Below are positions 44,938-53,364 of a DNA stretch of 64,000 bases, one piece after another; position 1 is the stretch's first letter, and every line of letters starts with the position of its first letter. The stretch spans positions 806,001 to 870,000 of the forward strand of contig CAWASG010000001.1 in NCBI GenBank assembly GCA_963784615.1, read 5' to 3'. The notes below the pieces were generated by a model. The model had not been told where the DNA came from. It made no database searches and saw nothing but the letters and a program-made list of their open reading frames with translations. The DNA is from UBA11403 sp963784615 (GTDB taxonomy: Bacteria; Pseudomonadota; Gammaproteobacteria; Legionellales; Legionellaceae). The translations under genes and the position numbers were made by a program.

Positions 44938-45156
44938 CATTTAGTTTTGACCGGTTGGCATATCCAGATTAATGTAATTTGGACAACGTCTTTGTTACGA
45001 ACCTCAAAATTTGTTCAATGTTGTATCAGGCGTCGTTGCGAGGCACGAAGCAATCCAGGGGCTCGAAGCTTTGTTCTCTAGATTGCTTCGTGCCTCGCAA
45101 CGACGCTTTGTTCGAGATCGTTTCAATCTGCCAATTCCAACCGGTCAAAACTAATC
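44938..45156. repeat. Family B element with perfect terminal inverted repeats
   Basis: TTAGTTTTGACCGGTTGG at 44940-44957 and CCAACCGGTCAAAACTAA at 45137-45154 are perfect inverted ends. Inside are GTATCAGGCGTCGTTGCGAG, GAAGCAATCCAG, and the reverse arm. The right end overlaps the stop of the following minus-strand gene. Looks like a complete MITE. Confidence 0.85.
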
Positions 45157-46557
45157 TAATCCCGTTGCAATAGGAGAAATCCCAATATTCGGATTGACCC
45201 CGCAATCATCCAATAACTTCAGCAGGTTATTGCCTCTTCGGGTCAAGCGTTTAATGCAGTACTCATTGAGATAGGATTTTAAAATATAGTAATACTCAGG
45301 TAATGTCAGGATTTTTAACATTTTTTCAGCGCGAAGCAAATCATGCTCACGACGATCATCGCAGGTTTGAAATAGAATGCCGCCGAGCATCGCAGCAAGA
45401 CTCGCTTTTCTTAATGGATTAGCAATATAAAACTGCTGAATACACTCATCCAATGCGCGATCTTGATCCCACTCAACCCAGGCGTCGTACATAGCAAACG
45501 CATCGTCATAATCAAATTGACTGTTCAATTCGATCTGCTGCAAAGCATAACCCACTAACACAACTGCTTGCACGTTCGCCCAGGAGCAATTGCCCGAAAT
45601 TTGCGATGTTAAGGGTATTTGAGCCAGTGGGATCAGACCAAGTTCCTGATTTATCGACTCATGAAAATAATCACGACTTTGTTTTTGATATAAAAATTCT
45701 TGCAAAAAACTCACCGTAAACGCTTGAGGCTTTGTCATCCGATAAATATTGACACTGCCCTCTTTTAAACTATTTTCACCGCGATCAATCTTGGCCCACA
45801 ACTCATGAAATCGCACAAAACACATGGCATGCCCACGGCTTGCTGCTGGCAGAATAAGCATAGGTGCTTTAATCATCTCTGCAAGGCGCGCAAGATGTGT
45901 GTTGGATAAATCAACATGGAGCTGTAATTGCAGCATTTCCTCTGCAATCTGAATGGCATCCATGATAGCGTGAAGATAGGGAAAATATCGACGTAAATGA
46001 CATGTTGAATAACTGCTGGTAAATCGGCGGAGTGAATCATGAAGAATAGCAACCGTAAATTCAAGAATAAACCCTTCATAGTCTAATTCGATGAACTCTC
46101 CCGCGGCATTCAAAATATCGACATCGCCCCGTAAAGAAAATCGATGACCGATAAGCTTGCCAACAATAAAATCCAACGCAAAATCTAGTTTGGCATTATA
46201 TTGATAGAGTAATTGTTTCATGGCATCTTGACCACGTAACACCGGATAAACCAATACCGATAAGCCGGCCCGAGTATAGGCATTTGGATTTGCGCCATGT
46301 GTTAACAACAGGGATGCCGTCTCTATATCGTTATTATCCACTGCCCAGTGCAGCGCTGTTCGGCCAGTCACATCTGGTTTATTGATATCTACTTTGCGTT
46401 GTATCAACTTCTCAGCAATTGGAAGGTGGTGTGTAATGACACTCTCAATCAGCGGGGTAAATCCATATTCATCAATATCATCCAAGCTCTCGCCTGCACT
46501 CAAATAAGCGTCAAAATCCGGCACTCGGCCGCGGATAATATCGTTTGCAATGGTCAT
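45151..46557 (-). CDS. ankyrin-repeat/cysteine-protease-like protein, AnkH (LegA3)-like effector
   Basis: 468 aa. Residues ~30-125 hold three to four ankyrin repeats (YGFTPLIESVITHHLPIAEKL; TGRTALHWAVDNNDIETASL). The C-terminal half has a papain-like pair: G-N-C324-S-W ('SGNCSWANVQ') and H243 in 'RGHAMCFV', with D257 a candidate third residue. This architecture matches what is known of the Legionella core effector AnkH, from memory and not by alignment. No signal peptide. It is followed 3 bp downstream of a zinc-finger gene on the same strand, and its stop lies in a repeat end. Confidence 0.75.
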   Translation of the reverse strand: MTIANDIIRGRVPDFDAYLSAGESLDDIDEYGFTPLIESVITHHLPIAEKLIQRKVDINKPDVTGRTALHWAVDNNDIETASLLLTHGANPNAYTRAGLSVLVYPVLRGQDAMKQLLYQYNAKLDFALDFIVGKLIGHRFSLRGDVDILNAAGEFIELDYEGFILEFTVAILHDSLRRFTSSYSTCHLRRYFPYLHAIMDAIQIAEEMLQLQLHVDLSNTHLARLAEMIKAPMLILPAASRGHAMCFVRFHELWAKIDRGENSLKEGSVNIYRMTKPQAFTVSFLQEFLYQKQSRDYFHESINQELGLIPLAQIPLTSQISGNCSWANVQAVVLVGYALQQIELNSQFDYDDAFAMYDAWVEWDQDRALDECIQQFYIANPLRKASLAAMLGGILFQTCDDRREHDLLRAEKMLKILTLPEYYYILKSYLNEYCIKRLTRRGNNLLKLLDDCGVNPNIGISPIATGLD

Positions 46558-46560
46558 ATA

Positions 46561-47064
46561 TTATGATGGTCCATGTGGTTTTGGGGCCGTGGAAAATTTC
46601 GGCATATTACCCAAACGCAGTTGTTTTTCCATCTCTTGCTCTCGTCTTTCATTATCAAACTCTCGCCTTGCTTCGGTATTTAATGCAGGCTCGGGATTAA
46701 CATTCGGATCGACCCCATCAAACCGCTGATTGTTTAATGCGGGATGTTGTAAAATATTATTCTCATAACTCCCTTCTAACGCCTGGGTTTGTTGGGCAAC
46801 ACGCTCATGATGCTCACGCGCATTCACCCGCGCACGCTTGCGATGCCCATCTTGCTCAGCCAACCGTCTTTCACGATCCATTGTTTCGGTTTCTTCAACC
46901 AATATTGAGGTTGTTTGTACAAAGCGTGTAAATGCACAGTCAGGCGCACCAGAGCACGTGACGTATCGCCCGCTCTTTTCGGAGCGAGTACGCAACGATT
47001 TTCCGCATTTTGGACACACCTCAGCGATTGATATCGACTGAGGTTTATTGTTTTTCTGGTTCAT
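46561..47064 (-). CDS. topoisomerase-type zinc-finger protein
   Basis: 167 aa. Residues 18-45 form a four-cysteine finger (CPKCGKSL...YVTCSGAPDCAF) of the kind found at the C-terminus of topoisomerase I. The rest is charged and probably coiled (ERRLAEQDGHRKRARVNARE, 65-150). Ends 3 bp before the AnkH-like start and begins 4 bp after asd's end, so asd, this gene and the AnkH-like gene may form one transcript. Confidence 0.75.
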   Translation of the reverse strand: MNQKNNKPQSISIAEVCPKCGKSLRTRSEKSGRYVTCSGAPDCAFTRFVQTTSILVEETETMDRERRLAEQDGHRKRARVNAREHHERVAQQTQALEGSYENNILQHPALNNQRFDGVDPNVNPEPALNTEARREFDNERREQEMEKQLRLGNMPKFSTAPKPHGPS

Positions 47065-47068
47065 AAGA

Positions 47069-48091
47069 CTAATTATAGTCTCTAAGATAGATTTCGGCTA
47101 TTTGAATGGCATTGGTTGCAGCACCTTTTCGAATATTATCCGCTACAACCCACAGATTAAGCCCCTGTGGATGAGAGATATCTTGTCGAATTCGACCTAC
47201 ATACACGTCATCTTGCCCTGCACCATGAGGGATAGGCGTCGGATAAATGCCTTTTGAAGGATCATCCATCACACACACACCAGGCGCCTTTGCAAGTATT
47301 GCCCGTGCATCATCTGCGGTTAAAGGCGCTTTTAACTCCAAATGAATCGCTTCTGAGTGTCCATATAATACCGGGACACGGACTGCTGTTGGATTCACCT
47401 GAATATCTTCATCTTCTAATATTTTACGCGTCTCCCAGACCATTTTCATCTCTTCACGCGTATAGCCATTGTCTTGAAATTCGTCAATTTGAGGCAATAC
47501 GTTGAAGGCAATCTGCTGTGGGTAGACATTTGTTTCGGCCGGACGACCATTCAGTAATTCGGAGACTTGATCAACCAACTCAGTGATGCCACGTCGACCT
47601 GTTCCAGATACCGCCTGATACGTTGCGACATTAATACGAGAAATGCCTACTGCATCATAAAGCGGCTTGAGGGCAACCACCATTTGAATGGTCGAGCAAT
47701 TTGGATTGGCGATGATCATGCGGTTTTTATAATCAGCGATACGTTGCGGATTCACTTCTGGCACAACCAGAGGAATATCATCATCATAACGGAAGAATGA
47801 CGTATTATCGATAACCAAACAGCCTGCAGCAGCGGCGATGGGCACGAACGTCTCAGAGACTTTTGATCCGGCCGAGAAAAATGCAATATCTGCATCCGCA
47901 AAATTAAAAAACGCTAGATCCTGAACTTCGACCTGTCTATTACGAAATAAAACGGTCTGCCCTGCGGATCGTTCACTGGCCAAAGGATAAAGCTCTGCCA
48001 CGGGAAATTCTCGTTCTTGCAATAAAGCAATAATGGCCTCACCTACTGCACCGGTTGCGCCGACTACGACGATGTTTAATTTTTTAGTCAT
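47069..48091 (-). CDS. asd: aspartate-semialdehyde dehydrogenase
   Basis: 340 aa. Makes aspartate semialdehyde from aspartyl phosphate, feeding lysine, DAP, threonine and methionine, and thus follows the LysAC kinase step. NADP motif 'VVGATGAVGEAIIALL' (8-23), nucleophile C in 'ANPNCSTIQMVVAL' (near 131), and 'RVPVLYGHSEAIHLEL' with the catalytic His. The gammaproteobacterial long-branch (USG-1-like) form. Confidence 0.95.
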   Translation of the reverse strand: MTKKLNIVVVGATGAVGEAIIALLQEREFPVAELYPLASERSAGQTVLFRNRQVEVQDLAFFNFADADIAFFSAGSKVSETFVPIAAAAGCLVIDNTSFFRYDDDIPLVVPEVNPQRIADYKNRMIIANPNCSTIQMVVALKPLYDAVGISRINVATYQAVSGTGRRGITELVDQVSELLNGRPAETNVYPQQIAFNVLPQIDEFQDNGYTREEMKMVWETRKILEDEDIQVNPTAVRVPVLYGHSEAIHLELKAPLTADDARAILAKAPGVCVMDDPSKGIYPTPIPHGAGQDDVYVGRIRQDISHPQGLNLWVVADNIRKGAATNAIQIAEIYLRDYN

Positions 48092-48280
48092 TTTTTCATC
48101 CTAAATTATTTGCCCATGTTAAAACGGCTTGTTGAGAAATAACATTTCCTGCATCAACATCAGCTAAAGCTTCGAGTGTCATTTGATGATACGCTTCTTG
48201 TGTAGGGTGTACAAAAGGAGCCGAGAGGCGACGTGTCCACCCTACATCCGCTCGTATTTACTTTCATTAGCCTTATTCCC

Positions 48281-48712
48281 CTAAAAAAACAAGCCTGGAT
48301 CCAAATGAAATCGTTTACTAAGCCTATCTATATGCGATTTAGTAAGGTTTCTTTCCCCGGAAATAATTCTAGAAACTAATGACTTATGGCCAATTTCTGG
48401 TAAATCAGCCAATGTTAAATTGTGTTGATCGATGATAAATCGAAGCATAATCACATCAGGCTTATCTTTAGTCGCTTGCTGTACAAATGCTGAGATGTCT
48501 TCATGATGCGACTCATACACTTTAATTGCATGGCCAAGCAACATGATCAATAAATTTTCTGGTTTTGAGGCATCATCGCCAACCTGCTCCATGAGAGACT
48601 CAACCATCTCCAAAGCAGCTTCATATGCCTCATCATCATGCAAATACAACAAAGGACTTGCAACAAGTGTAAAATCACTAAATTTGCTTAACACATTCTT
48701 TTTGGAGATCAT
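48281..48712 (-). CDS. higA: HigA-type antitoxin
   Basis: About 143 aa. N-terminal helices, then a helix-turn-helix (~95-143: 'LTLADLPEIGHKSLVSRIISGERNLTKSHIDRLSKRF'). ATG 48712 overlaps the toxin stop as ATGA, and AGGAGG lies just upstream inside the toxin gene. Neutralises HigB and represses its promoter in characterised pairs. Confidence 0.88.
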   Translation of the reverse strand: MISKKNVLSKFSDFTLVASPLLYLHDDEAYEAALEMVESLMEQVGDDASKPENLLIMLLGHAIKVYESHHEDISAFVQQATKDKPDVIMLRFIIDQHNLTLADLPEIGHKSLVSRIISGERNLTKSHIDRLSKRFHLDPGLFF

Positions 48713-49020
48713 TTTTGGCCCCTCCTGTAAAATTCGCACAAAGAATCATATTCATCATGGCGAACAATATGCTTAACAAATATTCTGTTCTGTGAAAACG
48801 CTATAAATGCCATCATTCTAAGGTGGTTACCGGCAATATTAATAATCCACCACTTGTCTTTATATTTAAAATTATCAAGACTTGGAAAAAGATTTTTCAT
48901 TTCTTGAGGTGTAGCAATCGTTGCCTTATTCAGTACCCGATACATATCCATAATCGCTTGCCGCTGATTTGGATATTTGTGCGCAGCTTCTGCAAATATC
49001 TTCTTGGATATCACATGCAC
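48709..49020 (-). CDS. higB: HigB-type mRNA interferase toxin
   Basis: 103 aa RelE-fold toxin. 'MHVISKKIFAEAAHKYPNQRQAI' and 'KYKDKWWIINIAGNHLRMMAFI' and 'FVKHIVRHDEYD' match the HigB family. It is the first gene of the pair (the toxin-first order of higBA), begins right after aroC, and has its own consensus promoter. Confidence 0.9.
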   Translation of the reverse strand: MHVISKKIFAEAAHKYPNQRQAIMDMYRVLNKATIATPQEMKNLFPSLDNFKYKDKWWIINIAGNHLRMMAFIAFSQNRIFVKHIVRHDEYDSLCEFYRRGQK

Positions 49021-49041
49021 TTTATAATCCTTATTCTCTGA

Positions 49042-49070
49042 ACTATAGCAAAATGTTTCCTAATTGTCAA
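49042..49070 (-). promoter_or_regulatory. Consensus sigma-70 promoter of higBA
   Basis: On the minus strand, TTGACA (49065-49070), 17-bp spacer, TATAGT (49042-49047). It overlaps the 3' end of aroC, with aroC's stop in the spacer. Closest match to consensus seen in the window. Confidence 0.75.
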
Positions 49071-50127
49071 CGGATACCCGGGGGCGATGCTGTAACACAC
49101 AATCCATCAACACCAACGCCATCATTGCCTCAGCAACGGGAACAGCACGAATGCCAACACAAGGATCATGACGACCCTTTGTCACAACTTCGACTTCCCT
49201 GCCATGAATATCAATCGATTGACCGGGTTTCACAATGCTTGATGTTGGTTTTAATGCCATGCTGACATGTACTGGTTGGCCAGTACTAATGCCTCCCAGG
49301 ATCCCGCCGGCATGATTACTTAAAAAGCCCTTGGCAGATAACTCATCCCGATGCTCACTGCCCAACTGACGCACGGCTGCAAACCCCGAACCAATTTCAA
49401 CGCCCTTCACCGCATTAATCGACATCATCGCATGAGCCAGCAGCGCGTCTAACTTGTCATAAACCGGCTCGCCCAAACCAATCGGTACTCCACGGGCAAT
49501 CACATCTACGCGCGCGCCCACCGAATCACCCTGCTTGCGTAAATCATCAATCGTCTTCTCAAGCACTTCTACTTGTGACTGATTGGGGCAAAAAAATGGA
49601 TTGTTCGGAATTTCCTTTTCATCTTCAAAAGCAAGCTCAACAGACCCCATTTGGCGCAAATACCCAATGATATCAATATTGAAATGTCGCTTTAAGTACA
49701 GTCTGGCAATCGCCCCGGCGGCGACGCGCATCGCCGTTTCACGAGCAGATGACCGCCCACCTCCGCGGTAATCACGGTGACCGTATTTATGATGATAGGT
49801 GAAGTCAGCATGCCCAGGCCGAAATACATCCTTAATAGACTCATAATCACGACTTCTCGTGTCTTGATTATGAATCAATAATCCTATCGGCGCACCTGTC
49901 GTTTTACCTTCAAAAACACCCGACAAAATCTGAACTTCATCCGGCTCACGCCGTTGAGTCGTGTATTTCGATTGACCCGGCCGACGTTTATCTAAAAAGG
50001 GCTGAATATCTGCGGCTTCAAGGGGCATACCTGCAGGGCAACCATCGACTATACAGCCAATTGCCGGACCATGGCTTTCACCAAAAGTCGTTACCGTAAA
50101 CAGTTTTCCGAAAGTATTCCCGCTCAC
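49060..50127 (-). CDS. aroC: chorismate synthase
   Basis: About 355 aa. Last step to chorismate, needing reduced FMN. 'SGNTFGKLFTVTTFGESHGPAIG' at the start, 'RPGHADFTYHHKYGHRDYRGGGRSSARETA' (near 100-130) and 'HAGGILGGISTGQ'. The likely start is GTG 50127, preceded by GGAG inside the end of prmB; the ATG at 50160 would overlap prmB by 32 bp. Pairs with prmB, as in many gammaproteobacteria. Confidence 0.95.
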   Translation of the reverse strand: MSGNTFGKLFTVTTFGESHGPAIGCIVDGCPAGMPLEAADIQPFLDKRRPGQSKYTTQRREPDEVQILSGVFEGKTTGAPIGLLIHNQDTRSRDYESIKDVFRPGHADFTYHHKYGHRDYRGGGRSSARETAMRVAAGAIARLYLKRHFNIDIIGYLRQMGSVELAFEDEKEIPNNPFFCPNQSQVEVLEKTIDDLRKQGDSVGARVDVIARGVPIGLGEPVYDKLDALLAHAMMSINAVKGVEIGSGFAAVRQLGSEHRDELSAKGFLSNHAGGILGGISTGQPVHVSMALKPTSSIVKPGQSIDIHGREVEVVTKGRHDPCVGIRAVPVAEAMMALVLMDCVLQHRPRVSVDN

Positions 50128-50128
50128 A

Positions 50129-51043
50129 TCATGCTCCGAATTGCTCAACCAACTGATCACGTGTTAATAAAAACACACCATCACCACCCCGTTCGAAATC
50201 AAGCCAGGTAAACGACAATTCAGGATAGGCTTCTATTAATGCATCAGCGCTATTGCCAACTTCAACCACTAAAATCCCCTGATCAGTTAAATATTCATGG
50301 GCCTGACGGAGAATTTTCTCGACCACAGCCAGTCCATTATCAGGCGCCTCAAGGGCCAAAACTGGCTCATGACGATATTCTTCCGGTAGTGTTTGCATTT
50401 CATCAGCACCAACATAGGGCGGATTACTAACAATAATATCATAGCGAACAGACGGTAACGCCGCATAAACATCCGACTCGACCAACGTGAGCTGATCTTT
50501 TAAACCATGGCGTTCACGATTGATTTCTGCCACCTCAAGTGCGGCTTTAGAAATATCCACCGCATCCACCTCTGCATCAGGAAAGGCGTAACAACACGCA
50601 ATGGCAATACACCCGCTTCCGGTACACAAATCCAGAACACGAGACACCTCTTCCGGTTGAATCCATGGCGCAAATTGTTGCTCAATCATTTCCGCAATCG
50701 GTGACCGGGGTATCAATACCCGCTCATCCACAAAAAAAGGCAACCCGCAAAAATAAGCTTGATTCGTCAAATAAGGAACCGGAACGCGCTCAATAATTCG
50801 CCGCGACAATTGACGAGCAACCTTTTCTTTTTCTTGTGTCGTCAAACGCGCCTGCAACAACGGGGCCTCAACATCCATCGGTAAAGACAATACCCCTAAA
50901 ACAAGCGCATACATATCATCCAGCGCATTATCCGTACCATGACCAAAATGCAGGCTCTGTGCATTCGCACGCGTTAAACCGTACCGCACAAAATCAATGA
51001 TTGACTCCAATTCACGCGCACTCTTTATAAATTCTTCTGACAT
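50129..51043 (-). CDS. prmB: ribosomal protein L3 N5-glutamine methyltransferase
   Basis: 304 aa. SAM-binding 'VLDLCTGSGCIAIACCYAFPDAEVDAVDIS' and catalytic NPPYVG ('IIVSNPPYVGADEM') identify the HemK/PrmB family; the aroC neighbour and length favour PrmB. ATG 51043 (MSEEFIKSAR). Overlaps the start area of aroC. Confidence 0.92.
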   Translation of the reverse strand: MSEEFIKSARELESIIDFVRYGLTRANAQSLHFGHGTDNALDDMYALVLGVLSLPMDVEAPLLQARLTTQEKEKVARQLSRRIIERVPVPYLTNQAYFCGLPFFVDERVLIPRSPIAEMIEQQFAPWIQPEEVSRVLDLCTGSGCIAIACCYAFPDAEVDAVDISKAALEVAEINRERHGLKDQLTLVESDVYAALPSVRYDIIVSNPPYVGADEMQTLPEEYRHEPVLALEAPDNGLAVVEKILRQAHEYLTDQGILVVEVGNSADALIEAYPELSFTWLDFERGGDGVFLLTRDQLVEQFGA

Positions 51044-51121
51044 GTCGACTCCAAAAAACTAGATTGTATCTTATTAAAATTCGCTGTAAATTGAAAATTC
51101 AACTAAGCTAATTTCATAACC

Positions 51122-51679
51122 ATGACCGACAACGATATCACTGATGACGACAAAAATCTCTTTCGCGAGAGTATGCGTCATGTCACGCCTTTAAAAAACG
51201 CCAACAAAAAACATCAACCCGCACACCAAGCCCCAACCGTACCAAAAAAACCCCGAACCAGCATACAGCCCAAGCCAACAAACACACATTACTACTTATC
51301 GAATCTCTACACTGAAGAAGTCGGCCCAAACACAACGCTTTCTTACCATATTACAGGAATCCCTAAAAAACGTCTCATTGAATTAAAAAACGGCGAAATC
51401 CGCTGGCAAGGACGGCTTGATCTACACGGCAACACCATCCCACAAGCACAAGACAAACTGTGCCAATTTATCACCCAACAACACCAACTCGGTCACCGCT
51501 GCGTTCTAATCATTCATGGCAAAGGCAGCCCAACAGGCGACGCTCCAATTTTAAAAAACTGCGTGAACCACTGGCTCAAACAACTCCCCCAAATCCTCGC
51601 ATTTCACAGCGCATTACCCCGTGATGGCAGCAGTGGTGCCTTATATGCATTGTTGAGACGTTCAACGATTGATGAATAA
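51122..51679 (+). CDS. Smr-domain protein
   Basis: 185 aa. Basic Pro/Lys-rich N-terminal region (1-60), then the Smr domain with LDLHGNTIPQA (D-L-H-G) and 'VLIIHGKGSPTGDAPILKN' (H-G-K-G), ending in 'SGALYALLRR'. Smr domains cut or bind nucleic acids and in other species act in mRNA/ribosome rescue. Divergent from prmB, with 78 bp between. Confidence 0.88.
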   Translation: MTDNDITDDDKNLFRESMRHVTPLKNANKKHQPAHQAPTVPKKPRTSIQPKPTNTHYYLSNLYTEEVGPNTTLSYHITGIPKKRLIELKNGEIRWQGRLDLHGNTIPQAQDKLCQFITQQHQLGHRCVLIIHGKGSPTGDAPILKNCVNHWLKQLPQILAFHSALPRDGSSGALYALLRRSTIDE

Positions 51680-51729
51680 CATTGAATTAACACTCAAAAT
51701 AGATTATCATTTACACACTTTTTCACCTG

Positions 51730-52359
51730 ATGACACTCATGACAAAAAAAGCCATTATTATCGGGATTTCCGGTCCCTCTGCCTCCGGTAAAAGTTTACT
51801 CGCGAATACGATTGTCAACGAACTAGGCACCGACCAGGTCGTTGTTATTTCAGAAGACTCCTACTACAAAGATCACAGCAATCTTTCAGCGCAAGATCGC
51901 GAGAAAATAAACTACGACCATCCTGACTCATTTGATCACGCCTTATTATGCAATCATCTCAGTCGCTTACAACAATGGGAGTCTATCGATATCCCTATCT
52001 ATTCACACTCCAAGCATCAACGACTTCCAGAAACACGATCAATAGGCCAACACAAAATCATCGTCCTCGAAGGTATTTTATTGTTCAGCGACAAAGCCCT
52101 GCGCGAACTCATGGACATTCGAATTTTTATGTCAGCACCATTGGATGTTTGCCTGAGTCGACGCCTTAAACGCGATGTTGTTGAACGACAACGTTCGTTT
52201 GAGTCCGTCTTACATCAATATGAAACCACTGTCAGACCGATGTACCTGCAATTCATCGAGCCATCCAGTCGATATGCGGATCTCATCGTTCCACGTGGCG
52301 GCGAAAATCGCATCGCCATTGATATGATTAAAGCTAAAATGCGAGAGTTATTGAGATAA
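51730..52359 (+). CDS. udk: uridine kinase
   Basis: 209 aa. Phosphorylates uridine and cytidine (salvage). Walker A 'GISGPSASGKSLLANTI', 'SEDSYYKDHSNLS', 'NYDHPDSFDHALL', and 'RRLKRDVVERQRSFESVLHQYETTVRPM'. ATG 51730 or 51739. Followed by a family A repeat. Confidence 0.94.
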   Translation: MTLMTKKAIIIGISGPSASGKSLLANTIVNELGTDQVVVISEDSYYKDHSNLSAQDREKINYDHPDSFDHALLCNHLSRLQQWESIDIPIYSHSKHQRLPETRSIGQHKIIVLEGILLFSDKALRELMDIRIFMSAPLDVCLSRRLKRDVVERQRSFESVLHQYETTVRPMYLQFIEPSSRYADLIVPRGGENRIAIDMIKAKMRELLR

Positions 52360-52362
52360 TAG

Positions 52363-52461
52363 GCGTAGGTTGGGTTGAGGCGGGTAAGCCGAAGCCCAAC
52401 AAAACCATCCGTGTTGGGCTTCGGCTTACCCGCCTCAACCCAACCTACGCACCAACCTACG
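52363..52461. repeat. Palindromic element, family A, second core type
   Basis: GCGTAGGTTGGG...; stem core GGTTGAGGCGGGTAAGCCGA mirrored as TCGGCTTACCCGCCTCAACC, loop AAAACCATCCGTG. It ends one base from the AAGGAGAT ribosome site of fabI. Confidence 0.88.
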
Positions 52462-52473
52462 AAGGAGATAACC

Positions 52474-53262
52474 ATGGGATTTTTAAGTGGGAAAAAAGCT
52501 TTAATTGTCGGCCTCGCTAGCAACCGCTCCATTGCCTATGCCATTGCCAAGGCTTTCCATGAACAAGGCGGGGAATTAGCCTTTACCTACCAAGGTGAAC
52601 GACTTCAAGAACGCGTGCAAAAAATGGCCGCCGAGTTCAACTCAACACTGGTTTTCCCCTGCGACGTCAGCAGCGACGCTGAAATCAACTCGGTGTTCAG
52701 CCAACTCAAAAGCAAGTGGGAAAATCTCGACTGCCTCGTTCACTCTGTTGCCTACGCACCAGCCGATCAAATTGGTGGCGACTATGTTGAAAATGCAACC
52801 CGAGAAGGCTTCAGAATTGCACATGATATTAGCGCTTATAGCCTCGTCGGTTTAAGTCAAGCCGCTCTTCCAATGATGGAAAACACCAATGGCTCGATTC
52901 TCACGTTAAGTTATTACGGCGCAGAAAAAGCCGTTCCCAATTACAACGTCATGGGAATCGCCAAAGCCAGTCTCGAAGCAGCTGTGCGCTATCTTGCAGC
53001 CAGTCTTGGCCCCAGAGGCTTAAGAGTCAACGCCATCTCCGCCGGTCCTTTAAAAACACTTGCAGCTGCTGGCATCAAAGATTTCAAAAAAATCCAAACT
53101 GCTTATGCTAACGTCGCCCCGCTCAAACGCAACATCACCGCAGAAGAAGTTGGCAACGCCGCAGCCTTCTTATGCTCTGATTTAGCATCAGGCATCACTG
53201 GCGAAATACTACACGTAGATGCAGGATATCATGCAGTAGCAGCGGCAGCATTAGAGGAATAA
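52474..53262 (+). CDS. fabI: enoyl-[acyl-carrier-protein] reductase (NADH), FabI
   Basis: 262 aa. Last reduction in each fatty acid elongation cycle. 'LIVGLASNRSIAYAIAKAF' is the FabI-type nucleotide motif. Active site Y157-x6-K164 in PNYNVMGIAKAS, plus Y147 ('LSYYGAEKA'). The start at 52474 is set by a perfect AAGGAGAT six bases before. FabI-type enzyme, so the triclosan target class. Confidence 0.96.
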   Translation: MGFLSGKKALIVGLASNRSIAYAIAKAFHEQGGELAFTYQGERLQERVQKMAAEFNSTLVFPCDVSSDAEINSVFSQLKSKWENLDCLVHSVAYAPADQIGGDYVENATREGFRIAHDISAYSLVGLSQAALPMMENTNGSILTLSYYGAEKAVPNYNVMGIAKASLEAAVRYLAASLGPRGLRVNAISAGPLKTLAAAGIKDFKKIQTAYANVAPLKRNITAEEVGNAAAFLCSDLASGITGEILHVDAGYHAVAAAALEE

Positions 53263-53278
53263 ACGAGGCGCGTAGGTG

Positions 53279-53359
53279 TAGGTTGGGTTGAGGCCCTAGG
53301 CCGAAGCCCAACAAAACCATCCATGTTGGGCTTCCGCAGACCCGCCTCAACCCAACCTA
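53279..53359. repeat. Palindromic element, family A, mismatched core
   Basis: Outer stem TAGGTTGGGTTGAGGC / GCCTCAACCCAACCTA is intact but the core differs (CCTAGGCCGAAG against CTTCCGCAGACC), making this the only copy with clearly unequal arms. It is between fabI and a convergent gene. Confidence 0.85.
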
Positions 53360-53364
53360 AGTGA

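Noticed and set aside
48092..48280. Small RNA or gene between asd and higA
   Set aside because: No promoter-terminator pair or conserved frame seen; the GGCGACGTGTCCAC stretch also near 11930 is too short to interpret.
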